Source: Pseudomonadales bacterium (GTDB lineage: Bacteria > Pseudomonadota > Gammaproteobacteria > Pseudomonadales > Pseudohongiellaceae). Taken from it: a stretch of DNA of 62,887 bases. The stretch covers positions 1 to 62,887 of the forward strand of contig JAJDYJ010000081.1 of the NCBI GenBank assembly GCA_022822865.1. Reading direction: 5' to 3'. Positions 17,539-26,394 of this stretch are shown one piece after another; the first letter of the stretch is position 1; every line of letters begins with the position of its first letter. A program made the translations under genes and the position numbers. Under the pieces are notes generated by a model that was not told the DNA's origin, searched no databases, and saw only the letters and a list, made by a program, of their open reading frames with translations.

Positions 17539-19992
17539 TCAGGTCTCTTTGCCGGCGTACCAGATACCGTCCCGATAATCCCTGATAGTACGATCGCTGG
17601 AAAAGCGGCCGCTCGACGCCACGTTGAGAACGCTCATTCGCGGCCAGCGGGATTTGTCCGCATAAGCCGCCCCCGCCCGTTTCTGGGCGTCGACATAGCC
17701 GCGAAAATCCGCGGCGGTCATCCAGGGTTCATGGGGGCTGCGAATCGCGGCGATGATATCGTGAAACAGACCCGGTTCGCCCAGATCGAAACACCCGCTC
17801 CCGAGCAGATTCATCACCTGGGCGAGATCGCTGTCGCCGGCGATGATTTCATCAGGCGAATAGGACAGGCGCGCCTCGCGCACCTCCTCCGCGGTAAGGC
17901 CGAAGAGGAAAAAATTCTCCTCGCCCACTGCTTCGAGGATTTCGATGTTGGCGCCGTCCAGGGTCCCGATCGTGACCGCGCCGTTCATCATGAATTTCAT
18001 GTTGCCGGTACCCGATGCCTCGTTGCCGGCGGTGGAAATCTGTTCCGAAAGATCCGTGCCGGGGCAGATCACCTCCATGGAAGTGACCCGGTAGTCCGGC
18101 AGAAAAGCCACGCGCAGCCAGTCACCGCAGGCTGTTTCCCGATTCACCGCGCAAGCTACGTTATTGATCAACCTGATGATGCGTTTGGCCATGACATAGC
18201 CCGGCGCCGCCTTGCCGCCGATCAGGAAGCAGCGCGGCTGCAAACCCGCGGTGTCGCCCCGCAGGATGCGGTTGTACAGATGAACGATATGCAGCACATT
18301 CAGCAGTTGCCGCTTGTATTCGTGTATCCGCTTCACCTGAACGTCGAACAGCCAGTCGGGATCGAATTCGATATCGCATTCGCGCCGCACAAGTTCGGCC
18401 AGCCGTTCCTTGTTTCCGCGGCGTACGGCCATGAAACGGCGGGCGAATTCGCCATCGTCCGCGTGGTCCTTGAGGGCTTCCAGTTCGTCCAGTTCGCGAA
18501 TCCAGCCTTCGCCGATCGTTTCGGTGATCAGATTGCTCAAGTCTCGATTGCAATGGGCCAGCCAGCGCCGGGGCGTGACGCCATTGGTCTTGCTGTTGAA
18601 TTTCCCGGGCCACAATTCGAAGAAATCGCGGAACAGCGTCTTTGTCAGCAGATCGCTGTGCAATTCGGAGACGCCGTTGACCGAGAAACTGCCGACGATG
18701 CCGAGATAGGCCATGCGGACGACCGGCCGGTCGCCGCCCCCGACGATCGACATGCGCTCGCGCCGTTCCCGGTCCCCGGGCCATCGATCCTCGACCTTGG
18801 CAAGAAAACGCGAATTGATTTCATAAATGATGTCGAGCAGGCGCGGCAGCAATTGCTCGAACAGGCTGACCTGCCAGACTTCCAGCGCTTCCGGCAGCAA
18901 GGTGTGATTGGTGTAGGCCATGCAGTTCGTAGTGATCTCCCAGGCCTCGCTCCAGCCGAGGCGATGCTCGTCCACGAGCAGGCGCATCAGTTCGGCGATG
19001 GCCACCGTGGGATGGGTATCGTTCAACTGGAACACGCATTTTTCCGCGAAGCCGCTGAAGTCCGCGCCATGGTCCCGCTGCCAGCGCCAGATCACGTCCT
19101 GCAGACTGGCGGAGGCGAGAAAGTACTGCTGGCGCAAACGCAGTTCCTTGCCGGCTTCGCTGGCGTCGTTGGGATAGAGCACCATGGTGATCTGTTCGGC
19201 GAGATTCTTTTGCGCGACCGCGTCGGTGTAGCTGCCGGCATTGAATTCCTCGAGGCTGAATTCGTCGGTGGCCTCGGACTTCCACAGGCGCAGGGTGTTG
19301 ACCGTATCGTTGCGGTAACCGGGAATCGGCAGGTCATAGGGAACGGCAAGCACGTCCAGGGTATCGACCCAGCGCACCTGCAATTCGCCCGCCTCGTCAT
19401 GGTGTTTTTCGAGCCTGCCGAAGAACTTCACCCGTCTGCTGGCGTCCGGACTTTCGATCTCCCAGGGATTGCCGTACCGCAGCCAGGGGTCGGGTTGCTC
19501 GACCTGGTCGCCATCCTCGATAGTCTGGCGGAACATGCCGTATTCGTAGCGGATGCCATAGCCGGTCACCGGTATTTCCAGGGTGGCGCAACTGTCGAGA
19601 AAGCAGGCGGCCAGACGTCCGAGTCCGCCATTGCCGAGGCCGGCGTCCGCCTCCTCGCTTTCCAGGTGTTCAAGTTGGCAGGAATAAGCCTTGACCGCTT
19701 CGCGCACCTCGTCCCCGATGTGCAGGTTGAGCAAGGCATTGGTCAAGGTGCGGCCCATCAGGAATTCCATGGACAGATAGCTCACGCGCTTGACCTTGTC
19801 CTTCCGGTAGCGCTCACGAGTGGCGCGCCAGCGGCCGACCATCCGGTCGCGCACGGTGATCGCCAGCGCGGTGTACAGATAATGATGGGATTCGCCGATT
19901 TCGTCCCGGCCGAGAGTGAACTCGAAATGGCGTCTCAGGTCCCGGCTGATAGCTTCGGCCGAGTCGACGGGTGCGTGTGAGTAGTCATTCAT
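17539..19992 (-). CDS. glgP: glycogen phosphorylase
   Basis: An 817-residue GT35 enzyme releasing glucose-1-phosphate from glycogen chain ends. The PLP site is 'EASGTGNMKFMMNGAVTIG' near residue 655, with the Schiff-base Lys in NMK. Other landmarks are 'YLSMEFLMGRTLTNALLNL' near 70, 'GLGNGGLGRLAACFLDSCAT' near 120, 'FQLNDTHPTVAIAELMRLLV' near 325 and 'VQVKRIHEYKRQLLNVLHI' near 550. Length is standard for bacteria (about 800-830). It starts 12 bases after the glgX stop and precedes glgC by 18, so synthesis and breakdown genes are tightly co-transcribed, as in other gamma- and alphaproteobacterial glg operons. Confidence 0.96.
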   Translation of the reverse strand: MNDYSHAPVDSAEAISRDLRRHFEFTLGRDEIGESHHYLYTALAITVRDRMVGRWRATRERYRKDKVKRVSYLSMEFLMGRTLTNALLNLHIGDEVREAVKAYSCQLEHLESEEADAGLGNGGLGRLAACFLDSCATLEIPVTGYGIRYEYGMFRQTIEDGDQVEQPDPWLRYGNPWEIESPDASRRVKFFGRLEKHHDEAGELQVRWVDTLDVLAVPYDLPIPGYRNDTVNTLRLWKSEATDEFSLEEFNAGSYTDAVAQKNLAEQITMVLYPNDASEAGKELRLRQQYFLASASLQDVIWRWQRDHGADFSGFAEKCVFQLNDTHPTVAIAELMRLLVDEHRLGWSEAWEITTNCMAYTNHTLLPEALEVWQVSLFEQLLPRLLDIIYEINSRFLAKVEDRWPGDRERRERMSIVGGGDRPVVRMAYLGIVGSFSVNGVSELHSDLLTKTLFRDFFELWPGKFNSKTNGVTPRRWLAHCNRDLSNLITETIGEGWIRELDELEALKDHADDGEFARRFMAVRRGNKERLAELVRRECDIEFDPDWLFDVQVKRIHEYKRQLLNVLHIVHLYNRILRGDTAGLQPRCFLIGGKAAPGYVMAKRIIRLINNVACAVNRETACGDWLRVAFLPDYRVTSMEVICPGTDLSEQISTAGNEASGTGNMKFMMNGAVTIGTLDGANIEILEAVGEENFFLFGLTAEEVREARLSYSPDEIIAGDSDLAQVMNLLGSGCFDLGEPGLFHDIIAAIRSPHEPWMTAADFRGYVDAQKRAGAAYADKSRWPRMSVLNVASSGRFSSDRTIRDYRDGIWYAGKET

Positions 19993-20004
19993 GATCTGCG
20001 GGGA

Positions 20005-22119
20005 TCACCTTCGTCCGGTTGTTTCCAGCGGCGGATTGCCGAATATGCCTATCGACTGGGCGGGCAGTTCCAGGCGTTCGCCCGCCGCCAATTCGGCCGC
20101 GTCCTCTCCGTTTTCCGAAATCGCCGTATGCGCGATCCGTTTCCAGTTGCCTTCGGGAGACTCGGGCAACGCAAAGCTCTCCGTGCGGTCGGAGGCATTG
20201 AAGACGACCAGCAAGTGCCGTGAACCACCGTCTCCGCCTTCGGTCAGGAGATAACCGAACGATCGCCGTTCGTTCTCATGCCAGTGTTCATCGCGCATTG
20301 GCGTCCCCTCGGCGGTCAGCCATTGAATGCCGTCGTCGCCCTTTCCATCCGGACGATGCCGGTATTCGCCCGCCTGCAAGGCCGGAAAGCGCCGCCGCAA
20401 GCTCAGCAATTCGCGGGTGAATTCCCGCAATTCCTTTCCCTGCGGCGATATATCTTCCCAGTCGATCCAGTTCAGGCGGCTGTCGTGGCACCAGGCGTTA
20501 TTGTTTCCCGACTGGCTGCGACCGAACTCGTCTCCCGCGGCAAGCATCGGCACGCCGTGCGAGACGGCCAGCGTGGCCAGCAGATTGCGTTGCCGGCGCC
20601 AGCGCCGCGCATCGATCGCCGGATCGTCGGCGGGGCCTTCCACGCCGTGATTGTCGCCGTAGTTGCTGCCATGCCCATCCCGATTCCGTTCCTGATTCGC
20701 CTCGTTGTGGCGATCCTCGAAGCTGACCAGATCGCGTAATGTAAAGCCGTCGTGGCAGGCTACGTAGTTTATGCTTGCCCAGGGTCTGCGCCCGGCATGT
20801 TCGAACAGGTCCCCCGAGCCATGCAGGCGGCGGGCCAGTTCCGGCAACTGGTCCGGGTCCCCGCGCCAAAAGCGGCGAATGTTATCACGGTAGCGGTCGT
20901 TCCACTCGGCCCAGCCGGCGGGAAATCCGCCGAGTTGATAACCGCCGGGGCCAATATCCCAGGGTTCGGCAATCAGCTTGACTCCGGCAAGCGCGGGCTC
21001 CTGGGCCAAGGTCTGGAAATAAGGCGCGCGCGGGTCGAAGCCGCGTTCCTGGCGGCCGAGAATGGAAGCGAGATCGAAGCGGAAACCGTCGACTCCCATT
21101 TCCCTCGCCCAATAGCGCAAGCTGTCCATGACCAGCCGCAGCACCTGGGGATGGGTCATATTGAGGGTGTTTCCGCAACCGCTGTCGTTGATGTAGAAAC
21201 GCCTGTCGCCCGGCAGCAACTGGTAATAGCTGAGATTGTCGATGCCCTTGTAGCTGAGGGTGGGTCCGAGGTGATCGCCTTCGCAGGTGTGGTTGTAGAC
21301 GACATCGAGGATGACTTCGAGGCCGGCGTCGTGAAATCGGTTGACCATGTCCCGGAATTCGTCCGCGCCGCCCGCGCTGAGATAGGCGGGGTGCGGGCAG
21401 AAGAAATTCAGGCTGTTGTAACCCCAGTAGTTGACCAGTCCCTTGTTCAGCACGTCGAACTCGCTCACGAAGGCGTGTACCGGCATCAGTTCCACCGTGG
21501 TGACGCCCAGCGCTTTCAGGTATTCGACGATCTCGGGCCGGGCCAGACCGGCGAAGGTTCCCCGCAGCGGTTCCGGCACGTCCGGATGCAGTTGTGTGAA
21601 CCCCTTGACGTGACATTCATAGATCACGGTTTGCGGCCAGGGCGTCAGTGGCCGGCGGCCAACGGGCGCCGCGCCGCCTTCGGCGGTTACCACCGCCTTG
21701 GGCATATGCTCCGCATTGTCGCGACGGTCGGGGGCGAGATCGAGGTCGGAATTCCCGAGTTCATATCCGAAATGGGACGGATCCCGGCGGAACTCTCCCG
21801 TCAGCGCCCGGGCATAGGGATCGAGCAAGAGTTTCGCCGGATTGAAGCGGTGGCCGGCATGGGGCGCGTAAGGGCCGTGGACGCGATAGCCATAGCAGGT
21901 CCCCGCCTGCAATCCGGGGATGTAGCCATGCCAGACGCCGTGAGTCTGTTCCGGCAGAAAAACCCGGTCGATCAAGTTCGTTCCGCTTCCGTCGTAGAGA
22001 CAAAGTTCCACCGCCTCGGCATGAGCCGAGTACAACGCGAATCGCGTTCCCTCGCCATCGAAACGGGCGCCCATTTCGCCGGGGTCGCCGGCTTCGATGC
22101 GTCTACCTGAATCCGTCAT
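20005..22119 (-). CDS. glgX: glycogen debranching enzyme (isoamylase type)
   Basis: A 704-residue GH13_11 enzyme that hydrolyses alpha-1,6 branches of phosphorylase limit dextrin. The N-terminal CBM48 runs from 'EMGARFDGEGTRFALYSAHA'. Catalytic residues are the nucleophile Asp in DGFRFDLASILG (near residue 340), the acid/base Glu in LIAEPWDIGPGGYQLG (near 376), and NYVACHDGFTLRDLVS (near 445). The ATG at 22119 overlaps the glgB stop as ATGA, indicating translational coupling; the longer in-frame extension lies inside glgB and is rejected. The C-terminal beta domain ends near 'LPAQSIGIF'. Confidence 0.95.
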   Translation of the reverse strand: MTDSGRRIEAGDPGEMGARFDGEGTRFALYSAHAEAVELCLYDGSGTNLIDRVFLPEQTHGVWHGYIPGLQAGTCYGYRVHGPYAPHAGHRFNPAKLLLDPYARALTGEFRRDPSHFGYELGNSDLDLAPDRRDNAEHMPKAVVTAEGGAAPVGRRPLTPWPQTVIYECHVKGFTQLHPDVPEPLRGTFAGLARPEIVEYLKALGVTTVELMPVHAFVSEFDVLNKGLVNYWGYNSLNFFCPHPAYLSAGGADEFRDMVNRFHDAGLEVILDVVYNHTCEGDHLGPTLSYKGIDNLSYYQLLPGDRRFYINDSGCGNTLNMTHPQVLRLVMDSLRYWAREMGVDGFRFDLASILGRQERGFDPRAPYFQTLAQEPALAGVKLIAEPWDIGPGGYQLGGFPAGWAEWNDRYRDNIRRFWRGDPDQLPELARRLHGSGDLFEHAGRRPWASINYVACHDGFTLRDLVSFEDRHNEANQERNRDGHGSNYGDNHGVEGPADDPAIDARRWRRQRNLLATLAVSHGVPMLAAGDEFGRSQSGNNNAWCHDSRLNWIDWEDISPQGKELREFTRELLSLRRRFPALQAGEYRHRPDGKGDDGIQWLTAEGTPMRDEHWHENERRSFGYLLTEGGDGGSRHLLVVFNASDRTESFALPESPEGNWKRIAHTAISENGEDAAELAAGERLELPAQSIGIFGNPPLETTGRR

Positions 22120-24005
22120 CGACTTCCGGCATGGAGAAACAGTACGGTGGCCAGCGGCGGCAGTGTGACCACAACCGAATGCGGCTGACCGTCCCATGGA
22201 ATCGCCTGGCTCCAGACTCCGCCGCCATTGCCCTGACCGCTGCCGCCGTACACTTCGGCGTCGGTATTCAGGCACTCCCGGTAACGGCCCGGTTCAGGCA
22301 CGCCGATTCGATAGTAAAGGTGACATTCGGGCGTCATGTTGGAGGCGGCCAGCAAGATGTCGTGCTCGCCGCGGCGCAGCCAGGCGAAGACGGAAAGCTG
22401 GCTGCTGTCGGCTTGCACCCACTGGAAACCCTCCGGCGAAACATCGCGCTCGTACAAGGCCGGCGTGTGTCGATAGAGGAAATTCAGATCCCTGACCAGT
22501 TGCAGCAAACCGCGATGGCTTGCGTGTTCGAGCAGATGCCAGTCCAGGCTGGTATCGTGATCCCACTCCCGCCGCTGGCCGAATTCCCCGCCCATGAACA
22601 GCAATTTCTTGCCGGGCTGGGTCCACATGAATCCGTAGTAAGCGCGCAGATTGGCGAACTTCCGCCAGTCGTCGCCGGGCATTTTCTCCAGCAACGAAGC
22701 CTTGCCATGGACGACTTCGTCATGACTCAGGGCAAGCACGAATTTTTCGGTCCAGGCGTAAAGTATGCCGAAAGTCATTTCATGATGGTGGTACTTGCGG
22801 TGTATCGGATCCCGCCGCATGTATTGCAAGGTGTCGTTCATCCAGCCCATGTTCCATTTGTAGCCGAAGCCGAGGCCGCCCTGGTCCACCGGATTGCTGA
22901 CTCCGGGCCAGGCGGTGGATTCCTCGGCGATCATCATGATTCCCGGATGATTGCGGTAAACGCTGCTATTGATCTTGCGTAACAATTCAATGGCCTCGAG
23001 ATTCTCGCGGCCGCCGTGCTCGTTGGGCAGCCATTCCCCTTCTTCCCGGCTGTAATCGAGATACAGCATCGAAGCCACGGCATCGACGCGCAGTCCGTCA
23101 ATGTGAAACTCCTCGATCCAGAAATTGGCGCTGCTGAGCAGGTAGCTGACGACTTCATTGCGCCCGTAGTTGTAAATCAGCGTATTCCATTCGACATGGA
23201 AGCCCCTGCGGACATCCTCGTGTTCATACAGGAAACTGCCGTCGAAGCGTCCGAGACCGTGAGAGTCTGTCGGGAAATGTCCCGGCACCCAGTCGAGCAG
23301 TACGCCGATGTTGTGCCGGTGACATTCGTTTATGAAGTATTTGAGTTCGTTGGGCGTGCCGAAGCGGATACTCGGCGCGAACATGCCGATGGGCTGATAG
23401 CCCCAGGAGCCATCGAAGGGGAACTCGCTGATCGGCATGAGTTCGATATGGGTAAATCCCATGTCGAGCACATAGGGAATCAGTTCTTCCGCGAGTTCCA
23501 GGTAGCTGAGAAATCGATTGTCATGTTCAGGCTTGCGCCGCCAGGAACCCGCGTGTAATTCGTAGATGGAAACCGGTCGCCGCAGCAAGTCTCCGCTATC
23601 GCGGGTTTCGATCCATTGCCGGTCGGTCCAGCGGAAATCCTCTTCGAACATTACCCTCGACGCATTGTCCGGCGGATGTTGCATTGACCGTCCGTAGGGG
23701 TCGGCCTTGAGTGGCAACAGGCGTCCGCCGGCGTCGGTGATTTCGTACTTGTAGAGATCGTGATTGTGCGCTTCGGGAACGAAGGCTTCCCACACGCCCG
23801 AACTGGAAACCGGCCGCATGACATGGCGGTTGCCGTCCCAGCCGTTGAAATCGCCGACGACGGAAACCCGCCTCGCGTTGGGCGCCCAGACCGCGAAGCG
23901 CACGCCTGCCTTTCCGTCACGCTTGCAGGCATGCGCCCCGAGCCAGCGCCAGGCATGCTCGGCCGTTCCTTCGTTGAAATAGTGAAGGTCTTTCTCGCCC
24001 GGCAT
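22116..24005 (-). CDS. glgB: 1,4-alpha-glucan branching enzyme
   Basis: About 629 residues, a GH13_9 enzyme creating alpha-1,6 branches. The CBM48 domain begins 'LGAHACKRDGKAGVRFAVWA' with 'SVVGDFNGWDGNRHVM'. Catalytic Asp is in DGLRVDAVASMLY, Glu in IMMIAEESTAWPGV, and the transition-state Asp in ALSHDEVVHGK. Compared with the E. coli enzyme (about 728 residues) it lacks the N1 domain, as many bacterial forms do. I place the start at ATG 24005, 7 bases after the pgi stop. The frame is open to 24083, but those 26 residues overlap pgi and lie ahead of the first recognisable domain; they cannot be excluded. The 3' end overlaps glgX by four bases. Confidence 0.94.
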   Translation of the reverse strand: MPGEKDLHYFNEGTAEHAWRWLGAHACKRDGKAGVRFAVWAPNARRVSVVGDFNGWDGNRHVMRPVSSSGVWEAFVPEAHNHDLYKYEITDAGGRLLPLKADPYGRSMQHPPDNASRVMFEEDFRWTDRQWIETRDSGDLLRRPVSIYELHAGSWRRKPEHDNRFLSYLELAEELIPYVLDMGFTHIELMPISEFPFDGSWGYQPIGMFAPSIRFGTPNELKYFINECHRHNIGVLLDWVPGHFPTDSHGLGRFDGSFLYEHEDVRRGFHVEWNTLIYNYGRNEVVSYLLSSANFWIEEFHIDGLRVDAVASMLYLDYSREEGEWLPNEHGGRENLEAIELLRKINSSVYRNHPGIMMIAEESTAWPGVSNPVDQGGLGFGYKWNMGWMNDTLQYMRRDPIHRKYHHHEMTFGILYAWTEKFVLALSHDEVVHGKASLLEKMPGDDWRKFANLRAYYGFMWTQPGKKLLFMGGEFGQRREWDHDTSLDWHLLEHASHRGLLQLVRDLNFLYRHTPALYERDVSPEGFQWVQADSSQLSVFAWLRRGEHDILLAASNMTPECHLYYRIGVPEPGRYRECLNTDAEVYGGSGQGNGGGVWSQAIPWDGQPHSVVVTLPPLATVLFLHAGSR

Positions 24006-24012
24006 CTGCCAA

Positions 24013-25590
24013 TTACCAGCGGAGTCTGTCGAGCAAGTCTCGAGCGCCACCGTCGAAATCTCTTGCGTCATCACCGTCGTCAAGCAAACGTTGTGCCAGT
24101 TCCTTGCCCAATTCGACGCCCCATTGGTCGAAGGAATTGATGTTCCACAAGCTGCCTTGCACGAAAACCTTGTGTTCGTAAAGCGCGATCAGGGCGCCGA
24201 AGGTCTCCGGCGTGAGCCGGTCGAGCAACAACACGTTCGAAGGGCGGTTACCGGGAAAATTGCGCCATGGCGGCAATTTTCCGGATTTCCTGCCCTCCAT
24301 CAGTGCAGCGGACTGGGCGATCATGTTGGCGAGCAATACCCGGTGATGTTCCGGCGAACTGAGCCCGTCCTCGCCGATGCCGATGAAATCCACCGGCACG
24401 AGATGCGTGCCCTGGTGCAGCAACTGGAAGAAACTGTGTTGACTGTTGGTGCCGGTGAGACCCCAGACAATCGGTCCGGTGGCCTGGGATACGTTTTCGC
24501 CGCTGAAAGTCACCGACTTGCCATTGCTCTCCATATCCAGTTGTTGCAGATACGACGGCAGTTGCGCCAGCCGCTCGCAATAGGGAATCACCGCATGGCT
24601 TTCGGCATCGAGAAAATTGGCATACCAGATTCCCAGCAAGGCGAGGAGGACCGGCATGTTTCGATCGGGCGGCTCGGCGCGGAAATGGATGTCCATTTGC
24701 CGGGCGCCTTCGAGCATGCGCAGAAAATTCTCATGACCCGCGGTGACGGCGATGGTCAGTCCGATCGAAGACCAGAGCGAATAGCGGCCGCCGACCCAAT
24801 CTTCGAACAGCAATATCCGGTCTTCCTGAATCCCTGCCTGCATTGCCTTCGCTGGCGCGGCGGTGACGGCGATGAAATGCGGCGAAGCGTATGGATTTTC
24901 CATGCCCAGACGGTCCTTGAACCAGTGCGCCGCCGTTTCCGCGTTGAGCAGGGTTTCGTGGGTAGTGAAGGATTTGCTGGAAACGATCACCAGGGTGGTT
25001 TCCGGGTCAAGTCCGCGCAAGGTTGAGCGAATCGGTTCGCCGTCGACGTTACTCAGAAAATGACAGCGAATCCGCTCGTGAGCGAATTCCTTCAATGCCT
25101 CGCAGGCCAGTTTCGGCCCCAGATCCGAGCCGCCGATGCCGAGATTGACGACATCGCGCACCGGCTTGCCCGTGACGCCAAGCCATTCGCCGGCGCGAAT
25201 CCGCTCGCTGACTTCCCGTACGCGCGTCAGCTGGACCTCGATTTCCCCGGCGAGTTCGCCCAGACCGTCCGCTTGCAGATCTTCGCGTGCGGCGCGCAAT
25301 GCCGTATGCAGTACGGGCCGCTGTTCGGTGGTATTGATGGTCTTGCCGCGGAAAAGCGCCTCCCGGTGCGCGGCCAAAGACGATTCCTGCGCAAGTCCGG
25401 CAAGCAATTCGACAACTTCGTCGGTGACCAGGTTGCGCGAATAGTCCAGATAGAGACCGGCGGATTCGAGCCGGTAGCGCGCGGCGCGTTCGGAATCCAG
25501 CAATTCCCTGAAATTCGTATCGCGAATTCCTGCGGCAATTGACTTTAGCCGCGGCCATTGGCCGGCTTGAGTAATCTTGAATTCTTCCAT
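24013..25590 (-). CDS. pgi: glucose-6-phosphate isomerase
   Basis: A 525-residue cytosolic isomerase of fructose-6-phosphate and glucose-6-phosphate, feeding carbon into pgm and glycogen. Signature motifs are 'DVVNLGIGGSDLGPKLACEA' near residue 145, 'VIVSSKSFTTHETLLNAETA' near 205, the active-site 'MESNGKSVTFSGENVSQATG' near 355, HQGTHLVPVDFIG near 390, and the catalytic Lys region 'LIALYEHKVFVQGSLWNINS' near 475-495. Length is slightly below E. coli Pgi (549). It begins 11 bases after the tonB-like gene and is the first sugar gene of the operon; having pgi head a glycogen operon ties storage to gluconeogenic flux. Confidence 0.96.
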   Translation of the reverse strand: MEEFKITQAGQWPRLKSIAAGIRDTNFRELLDSERAARYRLESAGLYLDYSRNLVTDEVVELLAGLAQESSLAAHREALFRGKTINTTEQRPVLHTALRAAREDLQADGLGELAGEIEVQLTRVREVSERIRAGEWLGVTGKPVRDVVNLGIGGSDLGPKLACEALKEFAHERIRCHFLSNVDGEPIRSTLRGLDPETTLVIVSSKSFTTHETLLNAETAAHWFKDRLGMENPYASPHFIAVTAAPAKAMQAGIQEDRILLFEDWVGGRYSLWSSIGLTIAVTAGHENFLRMLEGARQMDIHFRAEPPDRNMPVLLALLGIWYANFLDAESHAVIPYCERLAQLPSYLQQLDMESNGKSVTFSGENVSQATGPIVWGLTGTNSQHSFFQLLHQGTHLVPVDFIGIGEDGLSSPEHHRVLLANMIAQSAALMEGRKSGKLPPWRNFPGNRPSNVLLLDRLTPETFGALIALYEHKVFVQGSLWNINSFDQWGVELGKELAQRLLDDGDDARDFDGGARDLLDRLRW

Positions 25591-25601
25591 GCGCGAATGC
25601 T

Positions 25602-26312
25602 TCAGCGTGGCAGATTCCAGTTGAAGCGGTAGGTAACGCCTTCCACGGCCACCGGTTCGTTATCGACCAGGCGCGGCTGATAGCGCAGGCGCGCGGCCGC
25701 CCGCAGCGCCGCGACGTCGAATACCTGCGGCGGATTGGCTTCGACTACGACGGCATCCCGTACGCCGCCCGACTCCGTGATGGTGAAGCGGACTACGACA
25801 TGGCCTTCGATTTCCTGCTCGCGGGCAAATTCCGGGTATTCGGGCGTAACGAAACTCGCCGGCAGGTATTCCCGGGATTCCGGTTCCACCCGCGGCGAAT
25901 CCACCAGCAGTTCTTCCCGATTCTCCAGTTCGAAGCGAAAAACGTAACGTACGTCCCGCACCATGCGGTTGAGTATGTTGTCGAAGTTCATGCGCCGGGC
26001 GGCGATGACCGCGGCGCGTTCGAAGTACCCCGGCGGCTGCTGATTGATGACGTCGATGGTATCGGGAATCACCGTACCGCTCTCATCGACGGTGAATGCC
26101 ACCATGACCCAACCTTCCACGCCGAGAGTCCGGGCCTGCAAGGGATAAACGGGCTGGGGCGAGTTGAGAACGATCAGGCCGCGGGTGGAATTGGGCGGCG
26201 CATTGGCGGTTGAAGGAGAACCCGTAAAACCGTCCAGCACAACGCCGCCGCATCCGGTAAGCGTGGCGGTCAACAATATCGCGGGCAGTGTAACCAGCAG
26301 TCGATTGCGCAT
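25602..26312 (-). CDS. lipoprotein with two TonB C-terminal domains
   Basis: A 236-residue protein. The N-terminus MRNRLLVTLPAILLTA followed by TLTGC is a lipobox with lipidated Cys21. Two TonB-C-like domains follow: the first around residues 50-130 ('PVYPLQARTLGVEGWVMVAF', FTVDESGTV), the second around 155-236 ('PEYPEFAREQEIEGHVVVRF', 'FTITESGGVRDAVVVEA', AARLRYQPRLVDN). Classical TonB has one such domain, a membrane anchor and a proline-rich periplasm-spanning rod; both anchor and rod are absent here. It therefore is unlikely to be the energy transducer itself and may be an outer- or inner-membrane lipoprotein that interacts with TonB boxes or peptidoglycan. It is first in the glycogen operon, 11 bases before pgi, and adjoins a TonB-dependent receptor gene. 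Confidence 0.85.
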   Translation of the reverse strand: MRNRLLVTLPAILLTATLTGCGGVVLDGFTGSPSTANAPPNSTRGLIVLNSPQPVYPLQARTLGVEGWVMVAFTVDESGTVIPDTIDVINQQPPGYFERAAVIAARRMNFDNILNRMVRDVRYVFRFELENREELLVDSPRVEPESREYLPASFVTPEYPEFAREQEIEGHVVVRFTITESGGVRDAVVVEANPPQVFDVAALRAAARLRYQPRLVDNEPVAVEGVTYRFNWNLPR

Positions 26313-26355
26313 TATTTTTCAGGCGGAAACGCTGCGCCTGTCGGGTTCGACCTGG

Positions 26356-26361
26356 ATTATA
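26356..26361 (-). promoter_or_regulatory. -10 box of the tonB-like/glycogen operon promoter
   Basis: On the minus strand a perfect TATAAT (within GGTTATAATCC) lies 43 bases before ATG 26312. The -35 region is poor (ATTTCC at 17-base spacing), and a CCGC-AAA-GCGG hairpin fills the spacer, suggesting activator control. It is the only good promoter element in the 82-base gap after the receptor gene. Confidence 0.5.
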
Positions 26362-26394
26362 ACCCGCTTTGCGGCAGGGAAATTGACTGGCGGC

